Source: Nostoc sp. LEGE 12450 (GTDB taxonomy: Bacteria > Cyanobacteriota > Cyanobacteriia > Cyanobacteriales > Nostocaceae). Taken from it: DNA of 48,702 bases. The DNA lies in NCBI RefSeq assembly GCF_015206895.1, contig NZ_JADEXU010000049.1:1-48702 (forward strand), in the 5' to 3' direction. Shown piece by piece: positions 25,401-33,084 of this stretch. The notes under the pieces were generated by a model, which was given only the letters and a program-made list of their open reading frames with translations, did not search any database and had not been told where the DNA came from. The first letter of the stretch is position 1. The number at the start of each line of letters is the position of its first letter. A program made the position numbers and the translations under genes.

Positions 25401-27101
25401 ATGACTGGTTAAAAGTAAACAACTATCATGCGGATTTAGAATTACTCTTTCAATAAATTTGCCAAATTCTTCCCAGTCTTTTCTGTAAATATTTTCTCCA
25501 TCTTGTTCGTTGATAATTTCTGTAACGTCATCCAAGATTAACAAACATTTGTTTTCTCGTAAGTAATTAAGTAAATATTGACTTCTCTGATCGATGTTTT
25601 CGGAAATGGGTTGTGAATGAGGAGAAAAAAATTTAATTATGTCATCTATCAAAGTATGAAAAGAGTAAGCTATCCGCAAGTTTTTCCAAATAATATACTG
25701 AAAATTATTCTTGATTCTCTTTTTTAGCTCTAGAGCTAGAGTAGTTTTACCAACTCCTGTCATCCCCACTAAACTAACTAAGCGACAATCATCTTGAATA
25801 ATATATTTTTCTAAATCTTCTAGCTCTTGTGTGCGTCCGAAAAACTCTCCCTCTCCACAAGGAGGAGGAGCTTCTACTATTTCTTCTATTAGATATGTAT
25901 TTGATGAAGTATTATGAATTAGCGAGGACGGGGGAATTGTAGAACCAGAAATTTCTGTAATATCGTCATCAGTTTTGTAACCGCCAGCTTCAACATTGTT
26001 AAAACTGCTTTGCAGTTTTGAAGGATTATTTGGCGATAGTTCTGGTGATTGACTGTAATTGTTATCAGTTTTGCTCCTAATACTATACTGTAATTCAATC
26101 GTATAGTTTGGCACTGGATTATTTTTATCACCCCAACGAGCATCCGCAGACCAAGCACCATCGGTTTTTTCCTTCTTGCGTGTCTCTACCGTCAGCATCC
26201 CACTTTCTGGATCGAGTGTGAGAAGGTTGTACTGAAGTGGTATACCCGTTACCTGTTCTTTTGCAGGTGCGCCAAAAGTTCCAGCAGCAATAATCCGCAG
26301 ACCACGCCCAGTATCGTACTGGAAATTTTCATCTTTGGCTTCGTGAATATGTCCGTGAATGCCAAGCTGAAAACCATTAACCGCCAAAAGTTCCAGAAAA
26401 TCTGTGTTTTTCATTGACTGGGAAGCATTAACTGGATGATGCCAAACAGCTATCTTCAGCCAGTCGTTGTAGTTTTCAGTTAAAATTTTGTCGAGAGCAT
26501 TGGCGATCGCATTTGGATGTATGCTGGAGCGATCGCGATATTCGTGATCTATTTCCCAACAAGAATTTAATGCTAGGAAAAGGATTTTATCTTCTGGACA
26601 AGGATGTAGAATGGCTTGCTGATCGTACTCTAAAGGATAGGACTCACCAAATATTCTTTTGTAAAAGAAATTACTAAAATTATTAAAACGTTTTTGATAC
26701 TCATCTTCGTTACAAATTAGCGCTCCCCTACTGCCACCAATGTCGATGTATCTCCCTTCGGGTAAAGGATTGGGGAGTTTACGCTTAGGAACTAATGTAT
26801 AAGCAGTTTCTGATAATTCCCAATTTAGGTCATGGTTTCCAGGAACGATAATGATACGACCGGGGTTAAGTTCGTAGCGTTTTACCAATTTATCTACTAG
26901 TTCAAAAGCAGCTTCACACTCATCCTTGGTGGATTGATAAGTGATATCTCCAGAAATTACCAAATAGTTGAGATGCTCAACTTTCAGGTTTGTATTAAGG
27001 TCATTTACCAATGGGGCAAAATACCTTTGTGCTTGGGCGCTAGTTTCCAAATGAATGTCAGATAGATGGAGAATGCGAATTTGGTTGTCTGCTTTTGTCA
27101 T
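22500..27101 (-). CDS. Phosphoesterase-NB-ARC-WD40 STAND protein
   Basis: 1533 aa from ATG 27101, chosen because AAGGA lies seven bases upstream. Order of domains: a calcineurin-like phosphoesterase (about 8-270; LSDIHLE, SGDIT, GNHDLN, WHHP, GIHGHIH), an NB-ARC/NACHT-type NTPase (about 415-760) with Walker A GMTGVGKTT near 446 and Walker B CLLILDDV near 521, a short pentapeptide-like stretch (TDLTGEDFSN, DLKNAELHEVNFTNSDL), then 14 WD40 repeats, enough for two seven-bladed propellers. STAND proteins of this layout sense a trigger with the repeats and fire an N-terminal effector. Here the effector is a metallophosphoesterase. The N-terminus is nearly identical to that of the CHAT fusion at 18749. 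Confidence 0.92.
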   Translation of the reverse strand: MTKADNQIRILHLSDIHLETSAQAQRYFAPLVNDLNTNLKVEHLNYLVISGDITYQSTKDECEAAFELVDKLVKRYELNPGRIIIVPGNHDLNWELSETAYTLVPKRKLPNPLPEGRYIDIGGSRGALICNEDEYQKRFNNFSNFFYKRIFGESYPLEYDQQAILHPCPEDKILFLALNSCWEIDHEYRDRSSIHPNAIANALDKILTENYNDWLKIAVWHHPVNASQSMKNTDFLELLAVNGFQLGIHGHIHEAKDENFQYDTGRGLRIIAAGTFGAPAKEQVTGIPLQYNLLTLDPESGMLTVETRKKEKTDGAWSADARWGDKNNPVPNYTIELQYSIRSKTDNNYSQSPELSPNNPSKLQSSFNNVEAGGYKTDDDITEISGSTIPPSSLIHNTSSNTYLIEEIVEAPPPCGEGEFFGRTQELEDLEKYIIQDDCRLVSLVGMTGVGKTTLALELKKRIKNNFQYIIWKNLRIAYSFHTLIDDIIKFFSPHSQPISENIDQRSQYLLNYLRENKCLLILDDVTEIINEQDGENIYRKDWEEFGKFIERVILNPHDSCLLLTSHKDIRELNNHQLPPCYYKSFPVNGLKVQDVKSGFSPEIYCESEDEEFYWEDLTEYCGGNPVALNIVKKIIFDTYNGKIASFFEKYIDYRERHSTTSNYPIYIEDDFHFQDLPPRISQLLEYEFNQLNLSDKGLVYQLAIQNEPISKKQIKIRSNLENLTLINHEGSNWSLVPMVRDYILNRLINTIIDEICNLDSKPALINEYPIFYQSGAKEYIKEVQNLRIFEPIKKGILKNLGGTIPVKERFKAMLSKWSEQRPQTGYMGGNILNLLLLLETDLTGEDFSNIPVWNADLKNAELHEVNFTNSDLLNSTFAETLSSIHSISYSPNGEYFTAGDANGNIRLWETKNYQLELFSDDESHSHQVWSVVFSPDGKNLASAGEDNTIRIWNVESRKKIKEIKDNQCIYSVIFLDANILVSAGEKRIALWNLATGNCYQEIPIDHVYSVVFINRHTLVSGSQDGSVCLWDISDINHPQRLHIWQEHKKAVRCVAFSPNSQMIASGSEDGTIRLWKTNLDQSYKTLSIGEIKQVWTISFSLNGKTLASGSSDKNPSGIDEHHNIRLWNIESGLLLKILGTYKNGHKNQLRSVAFCTHPEHLLISGADDHAIKVWDVNTGKCQKTIQGYTNRIWSVAFSPDAKLLVSGSEDNKIRFWNIQEGKWDKKFPITHSKHTDWVWSVVFSPKGNIVASASEDNTIRLWRLQDGKWQEEANLKEQHTDRVRTLAFSPDGKKLVSGGNDRRIILWDVEKRKFIKNLDEFSKGHTNRVLSLAFSPNETLIASSSRDKTIRLWNYETYEVNILGEHDNQVHSIAFSPNGNYLISGGFDHKLKLWDVRTKECIHTFDGYDGHKDRILTVAFHPDGLIFASSGHDKTISLWTIETKQRIRVLKDRDHETAHEAAVESLMFSPKGGILVSSSQDQTIKTWDIFTGKLLDKIEPPDSKPYQGMKIAQSKNLNEAQKATLIALGAVD

Positions 27102-27605
27102 GTAGAGTTCCTTATCCAGGGGAAATAATGCCTCCAATTCTTATTTGGCGCGTGTTTATACTGTATTTCGGAGTTTTTTTTGTTTTTTCATGATACGCAC
27201 TTTGGACTTACAAATATATCAGTTATTAACGCTCCAGCGAAGGCTAAGACAAATCCTGAAATGACAAATAGCAAACACGAAACATAGACTAAAAAAATAG
27301 CCTAACGCTTTTAAGTCATGCTTGAGCATGACTTAAGTTTGCACCTGTTAGGTTAGCCCCAGTAAAAATTTACACTGCGAACATCTGCGCCACTAAAGTT
27401 TGCTTCCTCAAGATTTTGCCCTTTGAAGGAGCGCTCACGAAGATTTTGACAGGAGTTGTCCTGACTCATGCTTGGGTGTAGCATCTAAATTTGTATTTAT
27501 TTTGAATACAGATATACCACGAAAAATCCCGCTTTTACAACGCTTTCAAGCGCATTTCTTTCTGTAGCGTCAGTTTTTATGCTTTTACAAGCAAATAGAG
27601 AACAG
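27102..27605. other. Intergenic region upstream of the STAND gene
   Basis: About 500 bp. It contains a near-perfect 22-bp palindrome AAGTCATGCTTGAGCATGAC plus TT (27314-27335) and a pentapeptide-repeat gene remnant (27316-27469). The remainder (27102-27300 and 27470-27605) shows no ORF I can support; it should hold the STAND gene promoter. Confidence 0.5.
27316..27469 (-). pseudogene. Pentapeptide-repeat gene fragment with frameshift
   Basis: ATG 27469 starts MSQDNSCQNLRERSFKGQNL and continues with pentapeptide repeats (EEANFSGADVRSVNF) until TAA at 27353-27355. Skipping one T in the T-run after AAT restores the pattern (TGANLTGANLSHAQA) up to TGA 27316-27318. This N-terminus is typical of cyanobacterial pentapeptide proteins fused to NACHT or caspase-like modules. 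Only the first ~50 codons remain, so it is a degraded fragment. Confidence 0.7.
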
Positions 27606-28328
27606 CTAAATACCAGCAATACCAGACTTAATCTTCTCTATCTCTTCAAATTGAAATGCTTCATTAACAACAGAGTTATAGTCAATATAACCGAGCATCG
27701 CGCCTCTTTTTATCGCCTCATAACGGTTCTTGACGTGCCATTTACTGTACAAATCACTGGCATAATTTTTGACTGTACTAACAGAGAGAAACATTTCTTT
27801 GGCAATCTGTTCAAAAATCAAACCCTGAGCCAGTAAACGCAGGACTTGTATTTGGCGCTCGGTGGGAGGTTCAAACAAATTTCTGTCAGCAAAACTAGGG
27901 TCAATATATCTATTTTTATCAAGGCTTTCTAACAGTTTTTTAGCCAGCTTCGGGTCAAGTAGACATTCATTAAAGTAAGCTCTCTTGATGGCTAGTTCAA
28001 TCAATTCTATATCAGCACTCTTGAGCATATAAGAATCAGCCCCATGACGAAAAGCTGACTTGATAAAGTCGGAATGAGTCTGATTAGTAAAAATCACCAC
28101 TTTACTCTTAGTCTTTGTTTTAATTGAACGAGTCAGTTCTAAACCACTCATATCGGGTAATAGTAAATCAACTAACACAACATCAGGATTGACTTGTTCA
28201 ATTAACTGAAACCCTAGCTTTCCACTGGTGGCATCACCAGTTACTTCTATATCTGGAGATTGTGAAATAGCGCCTTTGATGCCTAAGAGAGTGAATGTTT
28301 CTGGTTCAACAATTACTATTTTCAGCAT
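27606..28328 (-). CDS. NarL/FixJ-type response regulator
   Basis: 240 aa. The receiver domain (1-120) has the acidic pocket (IVEPE), phosphoacceptor Asp54 (VVLVDLLLPD), Thr81-like switch (VVIFTNQT) and Lys103 (MLKSAD). A LuxR-type HTH follows (about 155-220: PTERQIQVLRLLAQGLIFEQ, STVKNYASDLYSKWHV). It should bind DNA when phosphorylated. No histidine kinase is on the plasmid. Its upstream region holds an array of GGTGTC repeats, possible autoregulatory binding sites. Confidence 0.92.
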   Translation of the reverse strand: MLKIVIVEPETFTLLGIKGAISQSPDIEVTGDATSGKLGFQLIEQVNPDVVLVDLLLPDMSGLELTRSIKTKTKSKVVIFTNQTHSDFIKSAFRHGADSYMLKSADIELIELAIKRAYFNECLLDPKLAKKLLESLDKNRYIDPSFADRNLFEPPTERQIQVLRLLAQGLIFEQIAKEMFLSVSTVKNYASDLYSKWHVKNRYEAIKRGAMLGYIDYNSVVNEAFQFEEIEKIKSGIAGI

Positions 28329-28381
28329 GATGTTGATAATCCTCTAATAATAAATGGCTGTTTATTGGGTAATTTCTTATT

Positions 28382-28544
28382 GGTGTCTAGCGGACACGTA
28401 TTAGACACTTGGTGTCTGGGCGGTGTCTAGGCTGGTGTCTGCTGGTGTCTGTGCTATACAAGGGTTTTCAGCTTTGGTGTCTGTGGTGTCCGGTGTCCAG
28501 TGTCCGCGAAAAATGGGCGTTTTTGGGGCTAGACACCAGACACC
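28382..28544. repeat. GGTGTC repeat array upstream of the response regulator
   Basis: GGTGTC occurs eight times in direct orientation (28382, 28411, 28422, 28434, 28444, 28476, 28485, 28492) and twice inverted as GACACC (28532, 28539). Four central copies are spaced 11, 12 and 10 bp, one helical turn each. This resembles iterons or a multi-site operator/centromere. It is not CRISPR: the units are too short and spacing is too small. Confidence 0.75.
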
Positions 28545-28552
28545 AATCGCAG

Positions 28553-30352
28553 TCAAATTTGATTAAGCTTGATAACACCCTCGGCTATCCAGTCTGCCAA
28601 ACCTGCCCCCACAATTTCATACATCCAGCCCTTGATTTGCTCAACACTAAATCTCTCACCATTCACTTTAAAGTTGCCCTTAAACTCTCTTACATCAGCT
28701 TCTATTCGTTCAGTTCTGGTGAGATATTCATACAGTTTTTGCGCCTGGGGTGATAGTTTATTAGGTTCATCTTGGGTGTCACCTGCTTTGTTACCAAGAT
28801 TGAATTCCAGTTCATAAATGCGCTCTAAAGTGGCTTTGTCAATGGGGGGATTGGGGTTAGATTCTGCTGGGAGAGCGTCGCTAAAGTCAGATATTTTCAC
28901 TGTCATTTTGGGCAGATTAACATCAAGCCATTCGTTGGAACTGTCGAGTTTTACCTTAGCTTTCCCCGTCGATGAGGGCTGTAGTGTAACTGGATCTACT
29001 TCTGCCAAACATTCAACTTGGAGCATCTTAGAAACAAGATTATGTAATCCCTTAATGCCGAATAAACACGTCTGGGTGTTGTTATGAGCTACGACAGTAA
29101 TGGGCATCTCTTGTTTACGGCTTTTGGTCAGTGCCAGCTTGCCGAATTTGTCTAACAGTTCTGCATCTTTAATGAAATCGCCGTATGTGGTGGACTCCTC
29201 ACAAATTAGTGCGGTTGCTTTACCTTCTGCCCAAAGTTTTTGTCGCCATTGCGACTCACTCATTGAGGAATCATTGAAAGTTTTTAACCTCGATTCCAGT
29301 TCTTTTAAGTAATTGCGGATCTGCTGCTCTATCTCATCCCAGGAGTGGTAACTTTCAACTCCTCGCCATTCACTACGGTTCGAGTCGGGGTCAAGGACAA
29401 TCACACGGTAGCCGGCTTGTTTTTTGAGTTGGATTACATAACGGGCAAGCCATGATTTACCACCGCCTTGATTACCCCAGATAAGAGCAGTTTGTTTGAC
29501 TAAGTTTTGCACCCATGCCGTTTTATTGTCCTGTGGTGCAATCGCTCCTGGCTCAGATCCAGTAACCTTGTCGTTCGGGTCAATCGTCCCCGCTAAAGTC
29601 TGACTACCTTGTAGATAGGGCGTTTTCATCGACCGTAGCTGCTTAATGTAATCTGCCTTCTGTTGCTCGGTCATCCCCGCCGTTTGCGCCTCAAAGATTG
29701 CGTCAGTTGCCTCCATCTGGGTAACTTCAATTTCCGTGTGGGCATAAATCTCGGCTTTTTGGATGTCAACAGTGCGATCATTGGCCACTAGATCCAAGTC
29801 GGCTTGTAGTTGAACTTCTGCGATCGCAACATCTCGGTAGCTCTCTATTAACTCGGAACGTGCCGCCATTTCTGCTTTCGCTGCATCCCGTTTTTGGGCG
29901 ATGTCTTCAAAAACTGCTCTCTGCTTCTCTTCATCCTGGCAGTGGCGCAGCATCCACCCCGCAAGCGCAAACCCCAGGAATCCACCAAACGCCCAAAACG
30001 GCTTATATGGGTTAGTCGCTTTGACTAAGCCGTTAACTCCGGTTGCTGGGTCACGTACTACTTGGCGCGGCATTCCTTCTTGTTTCCATTGCTCCCAGTA
30101 ATGGGGGGTCATGCGAAAGGGCCGGTTATCTTTGTCTTGACACACCAATGTTTTTGAAGGAGTTTTGACACAGAAATAAATTCTGTCGCTACTCGTTCCT
30201 TTCCAAGCCATCGCAGCTGATCCAATACCAACAGTCAGACTCAGCCCAATTGCAACAGCTTTCTTGTCCATTGGCAGACGACCAAACCACAACATTAAAC
30301 CCGATTGTTGCGACTCGGATAACTGTTTATGTTTGTCGGTTAAATAATTCAT
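28553..30352 (-). CDS. Membrane-anchored P-loop ATPase (possible DNA-transfer or coupling-type motor)
   Basis: 599 aa. Two membrane helices (about 32-49 and 118-135) are followed by a charged, coiled-coil-prone segment (138-235) and an ATPase domain with Walker A IWGNQGGGKSWLA (293-303), Walker B ALICEEST (about 381-388) and VVAHNN as a sensor-like motif. The C-terminal 100 residues may form a winged helix. The topology resembles coupling or FtsK/HerA-like motors, but I do not see a confident match to VirD4/TraG. It is the last gene of the operon that begins with an actin-like ATPase, and its start overlaps the previous stop (ATGA). A role in plasmid transfer or membrane-linked partition is inferred. 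Confidence 0.65.
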   Translation of the reverse strand: MNYLTDKHKQLSESQQSGLMLWFGRLPMDKKAVAIGLSLTVGIGSAAMAWKGTSSDRIYFCVKTPSKTLVCQDKDNRPFRMTPHYWEQWKQEGMPRQVVRDPATGVNGLVKATNPYKPFWAFGGFLGFALAGWMLRHCQDEEKQRAVFEDIAQKRDAAKAEMAARSELIESYRDVAIAEVQLQADLDLVANDRTVDIQKAEIYAHTEIEVTQMEATDAIFEAQTAGMTEQQKADYIKQLRSMKTPYLQGSQTLAGTIDPNDKVTGSEPGAIAPQDNKTAWVQNLVKQTALIWGNQGGGKSWLARYVIQLKKQAGYRVIVLDPDSNRSEWRGVESYHSWDEIEQQIRNYLKELESRLKTFNDSSMSESQWRQKLWAEGKATALICEESTTYGDFIKDAELLDKFGKLALTKSRKQEMPITVVAHNNTQTCLFGIKGLHNLVSKMLQVECLAEVDPVTLQPSSTGKAKVKLDSSNEWLDVNLPKMTVKISDFSDALPAESNPNPPIDKATLERIYELEFNLGNKAGDTQDEPNKLSPQAQKLYEYLTRTERIEADVREFKGNFKVNGERFSVEQIKGWMYEIVGAGLADWIAEGVIKLNQI

Positions 30353-30909
30353 TTACCTCTCCTACCACCAAATAAAAAAATCATTAATATCGCTAGAAAT
30401 ATGCCCACTCCTGCACCATCCATCCAACTTGAAGATTCAGCAGTTTTTGGCTTATAAACCGACTCAATAGAAGTCTTAACTGTACTAGTAGAAGTTCTCG
30501 CTTCATTCCATTCACTAATCGGGTCAGAGAGCGCACATAACAACGCTAATGATGCACTGCAACCAGTCATTAAATTAGTGACAAAATTGTTAAATCCTTC
30601 ACCTGTTGCAGTGGCAGTAAAGTACAAGTGTGCAGTTCCCACAGCTAAGAACATTCCAACTGGGTGAACTTGTAGCAGATGAAAAGTGAAAATTACTGCA
30701 CTATTCAAGCAACTGCCAGCGACAATCTCACAAGCATTACCAGCACGTCTAAATGTCCTACCTCTGTTATTTTCTGGTAATGGTTGCGGTTGTAATGGTT
30801 GCGGTTGTGATGGTTGCTCTTGTTTTTGTTGTTGTGGTGTTTGTGCCAGCCCTTCATGCAAAAAAGGGCTGACGCTATGAGGATCTTCATTTCGTTTCCT
30901 TACTAGCAT
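30349..30909 (-). CDS. Hypothetical membrane protein with Pro/Gln repeats
   Basis: 186 aa. A Gln/Pro-rich stretch (QPSQPQPLQPQPLPE, residues 32-46) precedes probable membrane helices at about 63-85, 85-105 and 165-182 (GVGIFLAILMIFLFGG), ending in a basic tail. It overlaps the ATPase start by four bases and follows the coiled-coil gene by 21 bp. No family recognised; probably a membrane partner in the same complex. Confidence 0.65.
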   Translation of the reverse strand: MLVRKRNEDPHSVSPFLHEGLAQTPQQQKQEQPSQPQPLQPQPLPENNRGRTFRRAGNACEIVAGSCLNSAVIFTFHLLQVHPVGMFLAVGTAHLYFTATATGEGFNNFVTNLMTGCSASLALLCALSDPISEWNEARTSTSTVKTSIESVYKPKTAESSSWMDGAGVGIFLAILMIFLFGGRRGK

Positions 30910-30930
30910 CAGCCTTACCTAATTAATTGA

Positions 30931-31647
30931 TTATCTATCGCCTAACTTCTGCCACAAGTTACCCAACATTGCGCCCCAACCGCGAACTGTTCCTGTTGCA
31001 GAAACACTAGAAGATGGTGCATGATTTTGGGATTGAATTGGTATCACTTCTTGGGGAGCAAGATTAGGCTCTAATGCTCGTGAGCCATACCTTGCACGGG
31101 CTAAAAGTTGTTGGCGTTTCTCTCTTAATCCCGTAGTAATTGCTTGCCGTTCTGCTTGCACAACTTGCCTATTTTCGATGCCGCTAATCTTGTTTTCATG
31201 CCTCCACAATTCAGCTTGTAAATCGTGGTGAAGTTGGGCGGCTACTTCGGTCAGCGCGTGCTTCCGTTTTTGGTCAATTCGCAGTAGATCCGCTCTATCT
31301 TGGGCATCTATTTTACTCATCTCCGAATCAAATTCCGAATTGAGTTTGCGAATTTTGGCGATAGCACCCGCAACGTGAGAGCCATATTGTTTACGAAGTT
31401 CAGTCCAAGATACCTGCCCTTTGGTCAACTTCTCCATCGCCTCAAAGACGACCTTGGCGTTGTCTAGAAATGGCTCTAATCGGTCAGATAATTCTTGGGC
31501 ATTATTCGCATAATCGGCAAACTGTTCGAGCTTATTTATATCGGAGAGATAGCCCAGAATATCAGACTCAAATCCTCCCCATGCTTGCGCTTTCTCATCA
31601 ATGTGGCTTGCATGACCAACGACCGGATTACGTATTGCAAAATCCAT
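30931..31647 (-). CDS. Hypothetical coiled-coil protein
   Basis: 238 aa, strongly helical and charged between about 30 and 180 (KIRKLNSEFDSEMSKIDAQD, VVQAERQAITTGLREKRQQL), with a C-terminal Ser/Pro-rich region and final AMLGNLWQKLGDR. It has no membrane segment. It lies in the actin-like/ATPase operon, 11 bp after the 176-aa gene. The family is not recognised. Confidence 0.65.
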   Translation of the reverse strand: MDFAIRNPVVGHASHIDEKAQAWGGFESDILGYLSDINKLEQFADYANNAQELSDRLEPFLDNAKVVFEAMEKLTKGQVSWTELRKQYGSHVAGAIAKIRKLNSEFDSEMSKIDAQDRADLLRIDQKRKHALTEVAAQLHHDLQAELWRHENKISGIENRQVVQAERQAITTGLREKRQQLLARARYGSRALEPNLAPQEVIPIQSQNHAPSSSVSATGTVRGWGAMLGNLWQKLGDR

Positions 31648-31658
31648 TACTGAACCTC

Positions 31659-32189
31659 CTAATAAGGTATGTTGTCGTAGTCGATATCGCTCGACTCTTG
31701 GGGTAATTCATCCCAGTAACCCATATCTTCAAATCGGCTATAAATTCTCGTTGCTAATTGCCTTACGGGGTCGTCAAAATCATCAGAAATTAAATCAAAT
31801 CTGTTCTCACCAAATGCCAAAGTATTTGCAATGTCCGCATCAATCCCATTACCCAAGAATTGACCAAATGCAGCAGAGTATGGATGGTCATCGATGGTTG
31901 AATGAGTTGCTAGAAATTCCGTTCCTGTAAAGGGTGGGTAATTTTCACTCTCGAATATTGGTGTGGAAAGTGCCTCAATATCTGCTGAGATCATTGCTGA
32001 CCACTGTTCTGGATTTTCTGCTTTGAATTGCTCTAATCTCAAAGCGCGGTCAGTCAGAGGTGAACGTCCCCAATCGTTGGGATTTTTGTAATCAAGTGTC
32101 ATGCTGTTAAGATCCAAAATGTGTCTGATGTACTTGATGCACAGATGGGCGATCGCCAAGCTTGCCGGCAGATGCGATCGCTTCATCAT
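31659..32189 (-). CDS. Hypothetical acidic protein
   Basis: Up to 176 aa; an internal ATG at 32102 (MTLDYKNPNDWGRSPLT) would give 147 aa and looks like a more natural start, but the first ATG shares bases with the previous stop and would be translationally coupled. The C-terminus is acidic (DDFDDPVRQLATRIYSRFED, then ESSDIDYDNIPY). No family recognised. Confidence 0.55.
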   Translation of the reverse strand: MMKRSHLPASLAIAHLCIKYIRHILDLNSMTLDYKNPNDWGRSPLTDRALRLEQFKAENPEQWSAMISADIEALSTPIFESENYPPFTGTEFLATHSTIDDHPYSAAFGQFLGNGIDADIANTLAFGENRFDLISDDFDDPVRQLATRIYSRFEDMGYWDELPQESSDIDYDNIPY

Positions 32190-32383
32190 TAGTTCTCACG
32201 AAATTCAACAAGTTCAAAAACCTCCCTCTGCACTTGGTTTTGGCTTAATTCTTTTCGCTTGCCCTTGGAGTCATTGAATATGAAAGGCGCATTAACTCGA
32301 CAATTAGACCGATGGCTGTAGCGGAGTTGTTGACCACGGAATTCATAGAGGTGGTTACGTTGCAAGGCTGTCATTGAAAGCAT
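32189..32383 (-). CDS. Small basic hypothetical protein
   Basis: 64 aa (61 if started at ATG 32374). Basic and aromatic at the N-terminus (RNHLYEFRGQQLRYSHRSN), ending ELVEFREN. It overlaps the 3' end of the upstream gene by 29 bp and shares its last base with the downstream start. No family recognised. Confidence 0.5.
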   Translation of the reverse strand: MLSMTALQRNHLYEFRGQQLRYSHRSNCRVNAPFIFNDSKGKRKELSQNQVQREVFELVEFREN

Positions 32384-32630
32384 AAGTTTGTCCCTCGACT
32401 TGGGAATAGAACTCGATATTTAGAATCGCTTCGTGAATCTCCATCAAAGCTTGAACAGCATCACCTATTTTTAAGTCATTCGATGTACTGAACTTTTCGG
32501 AGGCTTCGATTTGTTGATAATTTGGCGATGCTTGCACAAACCTAAGAGTCTGTTCGCAACCCAAGAGAATGGTCATTATTTCGGTTGTTGTTAGTGATGG
32601 TTGTGTCTTTTGGGTGTCTTGGTTGCTCAT
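32355..32630 (-). CDS. Small helical hypothetical protein
   Basis: 91 aa, mostly helical (TTEIMTILLGCEQTLRFVQA; AVQALMEIHEAILNIEF). It overlaps neighbours on both sides (4 bp upstream, 29 bp downstream), consistent with a tightly packed operon. No family recognised. Confidence 0.55.
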   Translation of the reverse strand: MSNQDTQKTQPSLTTTEIMTILLGCEQTLRFVQASPNYQQIEASEKFSTSNDLKIGDAVQALMEIHEAILNIEFYSQVEGQTYAFNDSLAT

Positions 32631-32851
32631 GACTTCTTTCCTTTTCTTTGAGCTTTTATCGGTGCAGTTGGCGCTTCTGGCTGGCTCGGTTTTTGTAGTA
32701 CATAGCTGATTGCACCTCCACCCCCGACAGCTGCGGCAATGGTGAACATATTGTTTCTGCCAAAGTACTGCACTCCAAAGTAGCCAAGGGCTAACGCTGC
32801 TGCTGTTGCTCCAATGCCTAAAACCGTGTTTCTGAATCTGGATTTGCTCAT
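32627..32851 (-). CDS. Small two-helix membrane protein
   Basis: 74 aa with membrane helices at about 9-27 (VLGIGATAAALALGYFGV) and 34-51 (MFTIAAAVGGGGAISYVL) and a Pro-rich, basic cytoplasmic tail (PIKAQRKGKKS). Start and stop overlap adjacent genes by four bases each. It may anchor the actin-like system to the membrane; this is inference. Confidence 0.6.
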   Translation of the reverse strand: MSKSRFRNTVLGIGATAAALALGYFGVQYFGRNNMFTIAAAVGGGGAISYVLQKPSQPEAPTAPIKAQRKGKKS

Positions 32852-33081
32852 GCTGCCCCCTTGAAATTAGTGACCATCGCTGTCAATGCTGATTTATTGG
32901 GCTGTGTAGAAAGTGAAGTTTCTGGTTTTGGTGATGCTTGCACATTGCCATGTTGAAAAATCAGTTTCTCTACACCTGCTGATAATGCCTGTGTCGGTGC
33001 ATCTTGGGGTAAATCAAAAATCTTACACAATTCAATTACTGCTAAGTAGGAGATGGTTATACGCCGAGATTCGTAATTCAT
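32848..33081 (-). CDS. Small protein directly after the second actin-like gene (ParR-like position)
   Basis: 77 aa. The N-terminal half (MNYESRRITISYLAVIELCK) could be a small helix-rich DNA-binding or adaptor domain; the rest is Ser/Pro-rich. It starts three bases after the actin-like gene, the place of an adaptor in parM operons. No signature confirms ParR. Confidence 0.5.
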   Translation of the reverse strand: MNYESRRITISYLAVIELCKIFDLPQDAPTQALSAGVEKLIFQHGNVQASPKPETSLSTQPNKSALTAMVTNFKGAA

Positions 33082-33084
33082 TGA

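Noticed and set aside
28382..28544. CRISPR array
   Set aside because: Hexamer units with 3-26-bp gaps are far too short for CRISPR repeats and spacers, and no cas gene is present.
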